A stretch of 64,000 nucleotides of DNA, taken from assembly GCA_017312345.1 (NCBI GenBank), contig BLAA01000001.1, forward strand, positions 1,488,001-1,552,000, given 5' to 3'. The notes under the pieces are model-generated. The model worked only from the letters and a program-made list of their open reading frames with translations. It was not told the origin of the DNA and made no database searches. Shown in pieces: positions 1 to 8,976 of the stretch. The position numbers and the translations under genes are program-made. Each line of letters starts with the position of its first letter. Position 1 is the first letter of the stretch. Origin of the DNA: Candidatus Denitrolinea symbiosum. GTDB taxonomy: Bacteria; Chloroflexota; Anaerolineae; Anaerolineales; Villigracilaceae.

Positions 1-790
1 AGGGCTGTCTTCCCAACTCGCCCAGCCGCGCCGAAATATCAATGTAATAGTTCGGGCAATCGTCGAGCATCTGCCCCACCCAGCCGAGATTTTCGCCGTA
101 ACACCCAACATGCGCGCCGATGAAAGTCGTATTGCGATGACGCGCTACTAAATTTTTGAAACTGTTCATGATATGCATGAACGACGGGAACGGCGGGCTG
201 GTAAACGCCCAATCGGGGTGATTCCCCAACTCCTCCCAACGTTCGTTCGTTTCGTCAATCGGGTCGAAAAACGCGACAGGGTCGGCGACGTGGATCAACA
301 CGGGCAAACCCAACTCGCCAGCCGTTTCCCAAATCGGGATAAGGCGCGCATCGTCCACGTCAACCACTCGCCCCTTTTCATCTTTGACGTGCAACCCGAA
401 CGGCTTCCAGATTTTGAGTCCCTGCGCGCCCGCTTCCTTCTGGACCCTCAACCTGTTCGCCGCCCATTCAGCGAATCCATCGCCCATGCTTTCCCACTTC
501 GACCAATCCACGCCGCCGAAGATCTGAAACCGCTCGGGTGCTTTCGCTTTGAAATGATCGAGATGCCGATGCAAAATATCCTCGCCCCAACCGCCGTCGA
601 GGTCAACGTAATGAGTTACGCCCGCTTCGTCGAGCAGGTCGAGCAGTTCGGTCAACGGTTTGTCATCCCAGCCGCCGCCAAACGGTTCGCCGAGATGGTT
701 GTGCGCGTCAATGACGGGGAATTTCGGTTTGTCAACCAGCGTGGTCTTTGTAACCAGTTTCGATTGCGGACGAAAATTTTCGAGGAGCAT
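1..790 (-). CDS. Amidohydrolase family protein (3' end outside window)
   Basis: Metal-dependent hydrolase of the amidohydrolase-2 (TIM-barrel) family; the substrate cannot be told. Reading from the ATG at 788-790, residues 26-32 are VIDAHNH, the usual N-terminal HxH metal site, followed by a barrel with IHVAD and FIGAHVG strand motifs that normally hold further metal-binding histidines. The C-terminus lies beyond base 1, so at least 263 residues are visible. A TTG at 809-811 that overlaps the end of the upstream DeoR gene is an alternative start. The gene lies 10 bp downstream of a DeoR-type regulator on the same strand, so the two are probably co-transcribed and the regulator may respond to a sugar-like effector linked to this enzyme. 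Confidence 0.8.
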   Translation of the reverse strand, partial: MLLENFRPQSKLVTKTTLVDKPKFPVIDAHNHLGEPFGGGWDDKPLTELLDLLDEAGVTHYVDLDGGWGEDILHRHLDHFKAKAPERFQIFGGVDWSKWESMGDGFAEWAANRLRVQKEAGAQGLKIWKPFGLHVKDEKGRVVDVDDARLIPIWETAGELGLPVLIHVADPVAFFDPIDETNERWEELGNHPDWAFTSPPFPSFMHIMNSFKNLVARHRNTTFIGAHVGCYGENLGWVGQMLDDCPNYYIDISARLGELGRQP

Positions 791-800
791 GGTTTTCCAG

Positions 801-1574
801 TTATGCAATGATGACTTCGATTCCGAGTTTCTTCAGCGCTTGCAGGAATTTCTTGTCGGCACGCGAATCTGTCACGAAGGTGTGAACAGCCTTCAATGGG
901 GCAAGAAGCGCAGTCGAAACGCGGTTCACTTTCGAGTGGTCGGCGATGATGATGAGTTGGCGTCCGATCTTCAGGATGGCGCGGTCGGTTTGAGTCTCTG
1001 GCAGGTAATCGTTGGTCAGCCCGTGTTTCAGGCTGATGCCGCGCGTGCCCATGAGGACCTTATCCACGCGCAGTTCTGCCAGCGCTTGTTCTGTGATGTG
1101 ACCGATGAAGGAAAGTTCGCTCTCGCGTAGTTGTCCGCCCAATGAAACGACCGTAATGTCTTTGACGCCCGCCAGCGCGTTTAACACGGGCAGGGAATTG
1201 GTGACGACGGTGAGATTTTTGCGCTCGCGTAAATGTTTCGCCGCTTCAAGTACGGTCGTGCCTGAGCCGAGGAAAACGGTCTCGCCGTCCGCGATCAAAT
1301 CCGCCGCCGCGCGCCCAATGCTTGATTTTTCATCAGTCTGTTCGACCTCGCGCTGAAGGATGGGCAGTTCGGGCGGCGCCTGTTCCACCGCGATGACGCC
1401 GCCATGCACGCGCTGGGCTTTGCCCTGCGAAGCGAGCGATTCCAAATCGCGCCGCGCCGTCGCCTCGCTGATCTCAAACTGCTCGACGATCTCAGCCACG
1501 CTGAGGCGTCCCTGCCGCTCCAGCAGGGAATGGATCTGTTTTTGGCGTTCAGGGGTGGGCGTGAAATCGCTCAT
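801..1574 (-). CDS. DeoR-family transcriptional regulator
   Basis: A 257-residue repressor of the DeoR/GlpR family. The N-terminal 60 residues form a winged helix-turn-helix (RLSVAEIVEQFEISEATAR), followed by the family hallmark RVHGG and a DeoR C-terminal effector domain with the GSGTT phosphate-binding loop. Family members usually sense a phosphorylated sugar and act on their own operon. The neighbouring amidohydrolase lies immediately downstream. A perfect 10-bp tandem repeat sits just upstream of the start codon and is a likely operator. Length is typical for the family. Confidence 0.9.
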   Translation of the reverse strand: MSDFTPTPERQKQIHSLLERQGRLSVAEIVEQFEISEATARRDLESLASQGKAQRVHGGVIAVEQAPPELPILQREVEQTDEKSSIGRAAADLIADGETVFLGSGTTVLEAAKHLRERKNLTVVTNSLPVLNALAGVKDITVVSLGGQLRESELSFIGHITEQALAELRVDKVLMGTRGISLKHGLTNDYLPETQTDRAILKIGRQLIIIADHSKVNRVSTALLAPLKAVHTFVTDSRADKKFLQALKKLGIEVIIA

Positions 1575-1586
1575 GCTCGCTCAAAA

Positions 1587-1606
1587 ATCAATCATAATCA
1601 ATCATA
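1587..1606 (-). promoter_or_regulatory. Candidate DeoR operator: tandem 10-bp direct repeat
   Basis: Two perfect adjacent copies of TATGATTGAT (minus strand) lie 13 bp upstream of the DeoR ATG. DeoR-family proteins often bind short direct repeats, so autoregulation is a reasonable inference; the binding itself is not shown. Confidence 0.4.
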
Positions 1607-1657
1607 GCATGAAATTTCAATTTTTCAAGAGGCTGTTTCTTAAAAAATCGTAACAGG

Positions 1658-2230
1658 TCACGCTGACGCTTCGATGAACGGCAAGACGGGCTGACCCATC
1701 AAGGCGACCAGTTTTTGAAATGTGCTTTGTCCATGTCGCTTGGCAGTATTCAGGATGGTTGCTAAAGCCGCATAGCCTTGTGCTACCCAATCGGAGCGGA
1801 AACTCCCCATGACTTTACGATGAATGACAGACGGACGCAAGGCGCGTTCGCAGGCATTATTGTGGGCAGGCACATCTACATGATGCAGGAAGACCAATAA
1901 GGCATCCCGATGCTTGCGATAGCGTTTGAGCAGATTGGCCCCCAACCCGCGGAAGGTTCGTTGCAAGAGTTGTTTCAAGCGTTTTTCCAGAATTACCGCT
2001 TGCTTTGCAAATCCTTCTTTTGTCAATTGCGTTCGCCGCTTGCCCAAATGAATTGCCTTTCGGGAGAGCGCCTGCATGTCTTGCGCCCATTGTAAACGTG
2101 GCCGCTTTTCGATCAGCCCTTGCAGGTTGCGGATTTGATGCGCCAGGCAAATCTGGGGCGTCTTGGCTGGCGCGTTCAATTGCGCTTTCCAGCAGTCACT
2201 GACCCAGACTTCAGCTTCGTACTCTCGCAT
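1658..2230 (-). pseudogene. IS66-family transposase, C-terminal remnant
   Basis: The 190 residues match the C-terminal half of an IS66 transposase: WVSDCWKAQ carries a catalytic Asp, NNACERALRP carries the catalytic Glu, and the motif AALATILNTAKRHG is typical of the family end. Full IS66 transposases are about 450-520 residues, so the N-terminal half, including the zinc-finger and first Asp region, is gone. The reading frame breaks into a degenerate repeat block at about 2231. No intact inverted ends or accessory orfA/orfB genes are visible. It marks the left edge of the accessory island. Confidence 0.85.
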
Positions 2231-2510
2231 GAACGTCTCAATCGCGCCCTGTCCGCGAGTCCGCCTGCCCCGCTGTTTTTGGGCGGGGTGACAGAGTTCG
2301 TTGACCCATCACCACCTTACCGCACGAACAGCCTCCCCCTTCCCGAAACGACCTCCATCCGTTCCCGTTCGCGAGTCCGCCTGCCCCACTGTTCTTTGGC
2401 GGGGTGACAGAGTCCGTTGACCAACCCACACCCCGCCGCATGGACAACCCTCCCCCATCCCGAAACAATTTCCATTTACGCGCCACCCGACAAAATGATA
2501 TACTCCAGCC
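2231..2510. repeat. Degenerate repeat block left of the BrnT/BrnA module
   Basis: About 280 bp without a gene. Two copies of a roughly 65-bp unit (GCGAGTCCGCCTGCCCC followed by GGCGGGGTGACAGAGT) begin near 2249 and 2370. They are followed by fragments such as CCCGCCGCATGGACA that are related to the larger array at 3013-3927. A shortened copy of the first unit also occurs at 3835-3860. I see no coding potential. Confidence 0.6.
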
Positions 2511-2804
2511 ATGAAATTCTCTTGGGATCCGCAAAAAGCCTCCAGCAATCTTCGTAAACACGGCGTTAGTTTTGATGAGGCGGTAACAGTTTTCAAAGAC
2601 CCACTTGCTTACATCTTTGACGACATGGAGCATTCCCAGGATGAACATCGCGAAATCATCATCGGCATGTCGACTTTGCGGAGAATGCTCTTGGTGTGTT
2701 TTGTGGAGAGACAGGAAGATGTTGTCCGCTTGATTAGTGCGAGACCCGCAACTCGAATAGAGATAAACGACTATGAAGAAAATGCCCGAAACCAAAACCA
2801 ATAA
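2511..2804 (+). CDS. brnT: BrnT-family toxin
   Basis: A 97-residue type II toxin of the BrnT (RelE-fold ribonuclease) family. The family opening is clear: MKFSWDPQKASSNLRKHGVS, then FDEAVTVFKDP, and the C-terminal RLISARPATR. Family members cleave RNA and are held inactive by the partner encoded just downstream. The start has only a weak ribosome-binding site. The next gene overlaps its 3' end by about 30 bp, the usual toxin-first order for BrnT/BrnA. The pair is flanked on both sides by the same class of degenerate repeats. Confidence 0.85.
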   Translation: MKFSWDPQKASSNLRKHGVSFDEAVTVFKDPLAYIFDDMEHSQDEHREIIIGMSTLRRMLLVCFVERQEDVVRLISARPATRIEINDYEENARNQNQ

Positions 2805-3012
2805 AGTTCAGGAAATGGCTGGGGAATATCGCTTTGACTATAAAAAGGCGAAGCCAAACCGCTTTGCATCACGGATGAAGAATGAACCATTGATCGTCAT
2901 GGTTGATCCCGACGTTGCAAAGGTTTTCACGACATCCGAAGAGGTGAACAAAGCCTTGCGCGCATTAATTTCCGCCATGCCAGAGAAAAAGATGAAGGCT
3001 GTCGTAAAGTAA
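2773..3012 (+). CDS. BrnA-type antitoxin (ribbon-helix-helix)
   Basis: A 79-residue basic protein following brnT. The C-terminal half (VMVDPDVAKVFTTSEEVNKA) reads like a ribbon-helix-helix DNA-binding domain of the BrnA/CopG type, and the N-terminal part is charged and probably wraps the toxin. The start at 2773 overlaps brnT; an ATG at 2782 is equally possible. By analogy it neutralises the toxin and represses the operon. Assignment rests mainly on position and the RHH-like segment. Confidence 0.7.
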   Translation: MKKMPETKTNKVQEMAGEYRFDYKKAKPNRFASRMKNEPLIVMVDPDVAKVFTTSEEVNKALRALISAMPEKKMKAVVK

Positions 3013-3927
3013 TTGCCAGTGGGGGAACTGAATCCGCCAAAACCCACACTCCGCCGCACGGACACCCTCCCCCACCCCGAAGTGACCTTCCACCCGCGCC
3101 CCGTCCATCCCTGATCCGCTTTGGAAACTGAACATGCCATCAGGCAGAAAAGAAACCAACCTCGTACCCTCTCCCCTTGGGAGAGGGCCAAGCGGACATG
3201 TCGATTGCTCAAGTCAATCAGGGTGAGGTCCTTCCCCGCCGCACGGACACCCTCCCCCGCCCCGAAGCGACCTTCCCCCCGCGCACCGTCCATCCGTTAT
3301 CTGCTTTGGAAACCAAACTCGCCATCAGGCAGAAAAGAAATCAACCTCATACCATCTCCCCTCGGGAGCCCCACGGGGTGCTGCGCGAAGGGCTAAGCGG
3401 ACATGCCGATTGCACAAGCCAATCAGGGTGAGGTCCCAGCGGACATACCGATTGCTCAACCCAATCAGGGTGAGGTCCTTCCCCGCCGCACGGACACCAT
3501 CCCCCGCCCCGAAGTGACCTTCCACCCGCGCGCCGTCCATTCGTTATCTGCTTTGGAAACCAAACATGCCATCAGCCAGAAAAGAAACCGACCTCATACC
3601 CTCTCCCCTCGGGAGAGGGCCAAACGGACACGCCGATTACTCAACCCAATCAGGGTGAGGTCCCAGCGGACATGCCGATTGCTCAACCCAATCATGGTGA
3701 GGTCCTTCGCCGCCGCACGGACACCCTCCCCGCCCCGAAGTCTTGGGTTGAGCAGGTGGTTGACTAGCGAAGCTGTGTCGACATCGTACCCGCAGGGTAA
3801 ACCCTGTCGAAACGAACCTCCATCCGTTGACATCCGCGAGTCCGTGACAGAGTCCGTTGACCACCGCCCCGCCGCACGGACACCCTCCCCCACCCCGAAG
3901 CGACCTTCCACGCGCTGAGACAGGTTG
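3013..3927. repeat. Imperfect tandem array of ~160-250 bp units
   Basis: A 915-bp non-coding stretch. The landmark CCGCCGCACGGACACC recurs near 3051, 3236, 3483, 3710 and 3869. Between landmarks each unit carries, in order, CCGTCCAT, GCTTTGGAAAC, a short AGAAAAGAAA tract, a CTCTCCCC-GGGAGAGGG hairpin and AATCAGGGTGAGGTCC. Units 2 and 3 contain an extra internal copy of the roughly 44-bp AGCGGACAT...GGTGAGGTCC segment. Unit lengths vary by deletion. No spacers of constant length occur, so this is not a CRISPR array. Confidence 0.75.
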
Positions 3928-4764
3928 TTACCGTATTACTTCTGGTGCGTAGCGGTAAAACAAATCAGTGCAATCATTTCTCCCCTTCTTCGGAAAAATA
4001 TTGCTTGTTGAAATGGAACGATCCATAATCAAATTAACCCAATCTGTAAGTTTTTCCATTTCATCATCATATTCAGGTTTTCTGCAACCTGATTTCAGTT
4101 CTAAATATTTCCGCAAAAAGAAGCAGATAAAATCTGCCAATTGAATAAGCCCAACTTCTTTTGAATCTACAAAATGGGGCACGTCAACTATTTGGCTGAA
4201 TTTTTCTTGGGTTGGCTTTTTGTCGTAATAACTGTCAGTCCAATCTGGAGCAGACAATAGCAAATCCGTAAATTTCTTTTCCTCGTTCTTTTTGTTATCG
4301 AAAATTAGCACGCAGTGTCCAGATGGCTTAATCTTTCTGTCTTTTCCTTTTGAAGAGCCTTGATAGCATTTTTGAATAGCCAGAGATAAATGCAGCGCCA
4401 TGAATCTCCAATATGTTTTTACGTCCTTGTAATAAGGCTCGTTCGGAAAATTGGCTTGAAATAAGGTTTTATCCACAGCGGTAAAAACGACAAAATGTTT
4501 TCTCTGTTGCAACCAGTTAAAGATCGCGGTAGTTATTGCTGATCTCTGATGTCTCTTCAAATCTCTCCAGGGGCTATTTCCTGAATAAAAGTCGCTCGTG
4601 TGAATCTCTTTAATTTCCTTTCCAATAATGTCGCTAAGGTTTGAAAGCAATTCGTTCCATTCTGATTTGGTTTTTCTCATGCGATGAGAATCGGCAACTA
4701 CACCAGCCATAACTGCAAATGGCTCTTGTCCCATTCCACTTTCATCAATGTATATGAATTGCAT
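3928..4764 (-). CDS. DUF3800 protein in the type III R-M operon
   Basis: A 278-residue protein with the DUF3800 signature IYIDESG at residues 4-10, a conserved acidic motif reminiscent of RNase H-fold nucleases. Further acidic and His positions include IHTSDFYSG and the C-terminal VGLIQLADFICFFLRK, which is also typical. The ATG at 4762-4764 is chosen because AAGGGA lies at a good distance upstream and the Asp-Glu motif then sits at the N-terminus. It starts 14 bp after the restriction subunit ends, so it is the third gene of the mod-res operon. A nuclease role in defence is inference; DUF3800 proteins are not biochemically well defined. The sequence is as AT-rich as the R-M genes. Confidence 0.75.
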   Translation of the reverse strand: MQFIYIDESGMGQEPFAVMAGVVADSHRMRKTKSEWNELLSNLSDIIGKEIKEIHTSDFYSGNSPWRDLKRHQRSAITTAIFNWLQQRKHFVVFTAVDKTLFQANFPNEPYYKDVKTYWRFMALHLSLAIQKCYQGSSKGKDRKIKPSGHCVLIFDNKKNEEKKFTDLLLSAPDWTDSYYDKKPTQEKFSQIVDVPHFVDSKEVGLIQLADFICFFLRKYLELKSGCRKPEYDDEMEKLTDWVNLIMDRSISTSNIFPKKGRNDCTDLFYRYAPEVIR

Positions 4765-4778
4765 GGCTCTGTCCCTTC

Positions 4779-7001
4779 TTATTGCAAAAACTTCCATCCC
4801 TTCAAATCGGAAGAGTAATCGTATTTTTCCGAATCGTTGTATCGCCAACTGCCATCTTTCGGCACAACGATTCCGCCAAAGAGTTTTTTACCTTTTTTGT
4901 TTTCAGCCTTGATATACGCGGCTAATCCTTCTGCCCTGTATTTCGCAACTTCGGCGGTAATGCCTTCTTTGGTATCGAACAAGCCAATCCTTCCATCCTT
5001 GAATTTCACAATCCAATCCACAAAGAAAGGCTTTAGTTCGCCGTCTTTATCTGTGTAGGGAACAGCGAAAGAAGTCGCGTCGGATTCTCCATTCTTGCAG
5101 AACCATTCGACATCCGCCAATGTATTATTCAGAAACTCGGCAAAATCCTTTTCAGGCTTTCGGGCGTCTTTGGCTTCAAGGAAGGGGTGCAGAATGGATT
5201 TCTTGTATTTCACTTCCGCAAAGCGATTATTGTAATTGCGCGATGAAGGTATTTCCCATTCTTCAAGCGTGACCAGTTCTTTCTTTTGTTTTCCAACATT
5301 TGCACTGTAAATCTCTTTTGCTCGATTGATTGCGTCAATAAAATATTGCCTGTTTTCCTTGTGCAATGTGATAATCTGCGCCCGTGTCGTTGCGCTTGTA
5401 AATTCATTCGGAAATTTCATCTTGAAGAAATAATGAATTGCATCCTTCACGCGCCCGATGGAACGCATTTCAGGGAAGAATTCTGGCTTCAAACTTTCAC
5501 GGGCGAAGATATCAAAGAGTTTTTGAATTTCGACCACATTTTGCCTTCGCTGAACATGGTCGCCCATTTCAGCGATATGTTCAGGGTGTTTATCCAAGTC
5601 AGCGACAAGACCATCGGACAACAATTCAATTTTCGTGTCTTTTACCTTTATATTTATCTTGCTTTTTAACTTCAATTCGTCTGCGGCGGTTAGAAGGTCA
5701 CGGATAAACTGCGGAGATAAACGGGTTTCTTCTCGGAATCTTTTTGGATGTACCGAGCGCAATTGAATCGGCTTATATTCTTTCCTTCGGCTGGCGTATT
5801 GAATGGTGAGATAACTTCCAGCCATATCTTCGATGATGGATAAATCTTCGAGACTGGTAAAGACAAAGCCTGTATTCAGTTCGTCGTTATCGTAATACTT
5901 CAACTCTGGCATTCTCAAAATACGCCCAACGGTTTGAATGGAGAATTGCAGACTTTTCCAATCACGGAATAGGGCAAGAATCGAAGCGCGTGGGCAATCC
6001 CAACCGAGCGCAATCGCTTGTTTGAAAATCATCACTTCCACCTCGCTGTCATTGCGCGTGATGTTTTCAAGGTTGGTTTTATCTTCGGAAAGATAAATGG
6101 CAAGTTTGCCGTTCTTGACGGTGATCTTGTGATTCTTTTCCAGCATCTTCACGACATCGTCTTTGAAATCGGCTTCGCCTTGTTGTTTATCGGGCAGTTG
6201 AATAATCAGCAACGGGTTGATATTTACGTCAAGCGTTTCAAATGCCTTTGCGAGTTCTTCCCGTTTTTCGATTGCCATTCTCAGAACAAATTCGTCTGTG
6301 CCTTCTTCCCCTTTGCTTTTGACAAACAGGGTTTCCGTAGTTTCCTTGATAATTTCGTTCTTGAAGCCTGGGTTGATAACCACATGCTTCTTTATCATTT
6401 CTTCCTTGATTACTTCTTCACGATAAACCGTAACTGATTCGTCGCCCTGCATATTCGGCGTGGCAGAGACTTCGATAGTCACTTTCGGCTGAAACATGCC
6501 GATTAATTCGCGTGATGTTTCTGTCTTGGAAGCGAAATGGCTTTCGTCAATGACAAGGATAATAACTTTTCCCGCATCGCGGGTGTTTTGCAAAACGACC
6601 GAGAGATTCACATCCTGCTCGTTCTCTCGAATATAGATATTGTCTTTCTTGTTGATACTTTCCCAATTCAGGAACAGGATTTCTTTATCGCCTATCTGAC
6701 GGTCAATCAAATCTTCAAACGAAACACAACGCAAGGCTTTGGAATCAGCAAAGTATGTTTCGAGTTTTTCTTTCGATTGTGTATGTAGGTTTCGGGGAGC
6801 AGTCCAGAGAAAAGCAAAACTACGCGTGTCTTCACGATGTTCCACCAGTTGTTTGAGATATTCCGCCATCATCACGGTTTTGCCTGAGCCAGTGGGGGCT
6901 TTGAACACGATGGTTTTATTCCCATCGAGTTCGATCAGGCGGTTGGTTCTGGCGCACAATTCGCGGACGGCTTTGGTTTGATAGATGGAGTCTCGAATCA
7001 T
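4779..7001 (-). CDS. Type III restriction enzyme, Res subunit
   Basis: A 740-residue helicase-nuclease. The SF2 helicase core shows Walker A APTGSGKT at 35-42, the DESH box at 152-155 and SATP at 178-181. The C-terminal nuclease has a PD-(D/E)xK-like pattern with Asp662 and Asp676-x-Lys678 (GLFDTKE). Type III Res subunits translocate on or diffuse along DNA and cut only together with the Mod subunit. It is shorter than the EcoP1-type Res (over 900 residues). The start codon overlaps the end of mod by 4 bp (ATGA), indicating translational coupling. Base composition is clearly more AT-rich than that of the flanking chromosomal genes, suggesting transfer. Confidence 0.88.
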   Translation of the reverse strand: MIRDSIYQTKAVRELCARTNRLIELDGNKTIVFKAPTGSGKTVMMAEYLKQLVEHREDTRSFAFLWTAPRNLHTQSKEKLETYFADSKALRCVSFEDLIDRQIGDKEILFLNWESINKKDNIYIRENEQDVNLSVVLQNTRDAGKVIILVIDESHFASKTETSRELIGMFQPKVTIEVSATPNMQGDESVTVYREEVIKEEMIKKHVVINPGFKNEIIKETTETLFVKSKGEEGTDEFVLRMAIEKREELAKAFETLDVNINPLLIIQLPDKQQGEADFKDDVVKMLEKNHKITVKNGKLAIYLSEDKTNLENITRNDSEVEVMIFKQAIALGWDCPRASILALFRDWKSLQFSIQTVGRILRMPELKYYDNDELNTGFVFTSLEDLSIIEDMAGSYLTIQYASRRKEYKPIQLRSVHPKRFREETRLSPQFIRDLLTAADELKLKSKINIKVKDTKIELLSDGLVADLDKHPEHIAEMGDHVQRRQNVVEIQKLFDIFARESLKPEFFPEMRSIGRVKDAIHYFFKMKFPNEFTSATTRAQIITLHKENRQYFIDAINRAKEIYSANVGKQKKELVTLEEWEIPSSRNYNNRFAEVKYKKSILHPFLEAKDARKPEKDFAEFLNNTLADVEWFCKNGESDATSFAVPYTDKDGELKPFFVDWIVKFKDGRIGLFDTKEGITAEVAKYRAEGLAAYIKAENKKGKKLFGGIVVPKDGSWRYNDSEKYDYSSDLKGWKFLQ

Positions 7002-8842
7002 TGGTAGATTCTCCGATATACGCGCAAGATGGCTTCTGGAATGGAGCAGACTTTGACCTTATCTTTCATGTCGGCAAATTCATTGGCGAAATTGTCATCT
7101 TCAAGCGAAAAGACATAAACACTCACAGGCTTATCAAGTGTTTCGAGTTCTGCCTTCAAATCGGGAATTGAAAGTTGATCGAAAAGAATCGCCGTGTAAT
7201 GCTTCTTGCTCTTGAAGATTTTCCAAATGTCGGTTTCAGTCACAAAATCAAACGTACCTTCTCTCAAACATAACATTTCAACCGACTGGCGGGTAAGCAA
7301 TTCCTTGTTTTCATCGCTAGGCTCGGCAGGCACAAAAGATGTGCGGAAATATTTTATATTGCCACCAAGACCTTCCTTGAATTCATCAACATTATTAATT
7401 CCCCAAAGGCGCAAAGTGTTATCTTTGAATTCGCCTTTGAGTTCATCAAAATTTTCTTCATTCGTTTTTCGTGCCCCTTCGTAGTCTAAAAGAATACTAT
7501 CTATTTTCTTAAGACGAGAAAGCGTTAGTTTTTCTTCAAAAAGAAGTTTTTTGTCTTTTCCTGTGAATTTGTAACCTTCCACAACGCGTTGCACTCGCGG
7601 GTAACAAACTTCGGTCATTATATTGTTCTCGTTATTTGTAACCAAGATACATTGTCTATTGCCGTTGTCGTCTCGATTTAGTTCCATAACCGCGTGAGCC
7701 GTTGTACCCGATCCTGCAAAAAAATCAAGAACAATAGCCGTCTTGTTTTGGCCTACAGTAGCATAAAGACACTCCTTGACGTTATAAAGTGATTTTGGGA
7801 AGGGAAACTCACGCCCAAGAATTTCTTTCAGCAATTGTGTGCCATATATATTTGCATCGTATTTTGTGTCAGTCCAAACAGTTTTATATCTATCTTCAGA
7901 TTTCAACAATTGGACTTGCAAATAATCACCGATTTGTTCGATTCGTACTCTATCGGTTATTTGTGATAATGATTCACGCGAATAACGCCATTTTCTTTCT
8001 ACACCATTATTATCAATAGGCCAAATTTCTAAAACGCCGTCTTTTGTATGTCTGTATGCTTTCTTGGGGTGAAAATCATAGGAAGGAACATCGCCAACCT
8101 TTATGACTTTGCCATCTTTAAAGTAAATCGGATAAAAAAGGCTTTTCCCATATTCCCGCGTTGATTCGCCGCCCCAATTTCGCAGATTTTCAAATTCCTG
8201 TTCTTCTTCCAATCGCAATTTACGCCCGATATAAACACCGCCTTTTGGATAAACAAAATAGGCGAATTCGTTGCAGTGAGCAAAATTGTTTCCTTGAATT
8301 CCTCTGGGATTATGAACAATCGTAACAATTGTTATTTCATAATCGGGAAATATTTCTGCAAGTAGCAGACCTAAAGTCGCATGTTCGTTTTCGTCAATTG
8401 CACAAATCAACACCCCACTTGGTTTCAATAATCGTTTTGCCAATTGGAGGCGATTATCCATGAAGGAAAGCCATTTACTGTGTCTCCAAGCATCCTCGTC
8501 GTCAACATAGTCGTTATTGTATTTCCAATCCTTTGCGCCCGTATTGTAAGGCGGGTCAATATAAATTACATCCACTGCCTTTTCGTGAGTGTAGTTCAAT
8601 ACTGAAAGTGCATGATAATTATCGCCTTCAATTAAAATGTGTGTAGGTTGTTCTGGGTTAGTAGAAATGGCATAGTCGGGCACTTCTTCCAAGACAGGCA
8701 AACTATTTTGTGCCTGCAATTCAAAAACCTCCCTCGTGCGCTCTTCATCCCACACAAGCCCGTATTTCTTGCGCTTTTCCAGTTTTTGAACATGGGCGAT
8801 AAGGTCTTCTTTAGACCAGTCTTTGTAATTTTTCTTTGCCAT
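6998..8842 (-). CDS. Type III DNA methyltransferase, Mod subunit
   Basis: A 614-residue beta-class N6-adenine methyltransferase. The catalytic motif DPPYNTG begins at residue 96 and precedes the SAM-binding motif DFFAGSGT at 373-380, the order expected of type III Mod proteins. The stretch of about 270 residues between them should hold the target-recognition domain. Mod recognises the site and protects the host by methylation, and it is needed for Res cleavage. A TATAAT at 8863-8868 and GGAG just before the ATG support this start. The whole operon is AT-rich and runs mod-res-DUF3800. Confidence 0.9.
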   Translation of the reverse strand: MAKKNYKDWSKEDLIAHVQKLEKRKKYGLVWDEERTREVFELQAQNSLPVLEEVPDYAISTNPEQPTHILIEGDNYHALSVLNYTHEKAVDVIYIDPPYNTGAKDWKYNNDYVDDEDAWRHSKWLSFMDNRLQLAKRLLKPSGVLICAIDENEHATLGLLLAEIFPDYEITIVTIVHNPRGIQGNNFAHCNEFAYFVYPKGGVYIGRKLRLEEEQEFENLRNWGGESTREYGKSLFYPIYFKDGKVIKVGDVPSYDFHPKKAYRHTKDGVLEIWPIDNNGVERKWRYSRESLSQITDRVRIEQIGDYLQVQLLKSEDRYKTVWTDTKYDANIYGTQLLKEILGREFPFPKSLYNVKECLYATVGQNKTAIVLDFFAGSGTTAHAVMELNRDDNGNRQCILVTNNENNIMTEVCYPRVQRVVEGYKFTGKDKKLLFEEKLTLSRLKKIDSILLDYEGARKTNEENFDELKGEFKDNTLRLWGINNVDEFKEGLGGNIKYFRTSFVPAEPSDENKELLTRQSVEMLCLREGTFDFVTETDIWKIFKSKKHYTAILFDQLSIPDLKAELETLDKPVSVYVFSLEDDNFANEFADMKDKVKVCSIPEAILRVYRRIYQ

Positions 8843-8917
8843 GAATGAATCTCCGCGCCGAAATTATAGCATTCAAATTCGGCTTTTCCGCCAAACCTTC
8901 CCTAATAGGAAAATAAA

Positions 8918-8974
8918 GACTTCTAAATGTCTTTGGCAAAACATTTAGAAGTCTTGGGGAAAACATTTAGAAGT
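8918..8974 (-). terminator. Hairpin after the HU gene with a duplicated arm
   Basis: GACTTCTAAATGT (8918-8930) pairs perfectly with ACATTTAGAAGTC (8941-8953) over 13 bp. A second copy of the arm, ACATTTAGAAGT, lies at 8963-8974. On the minus strand the hairpin is followed by CTTTATTTT, as in an intrinsic terminator for the HU gene. The additional arm would allow an alternative, longer-looped hairpin. Confidence 0.6.
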
Positions 8975-8976
8975 GT

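Noticed and set aside
1658-2230. Intact IS66 element
   Set aside because: Only the C-terminal 190 residues of the transposase remain; no terminal inverted repeats or accessory genes are visible.
3013-3927. Possible CRISPR array
   Set aside because: Repeat units vary from about 160 to 250 bp, have no constant spacer length and no cas genes nearby.
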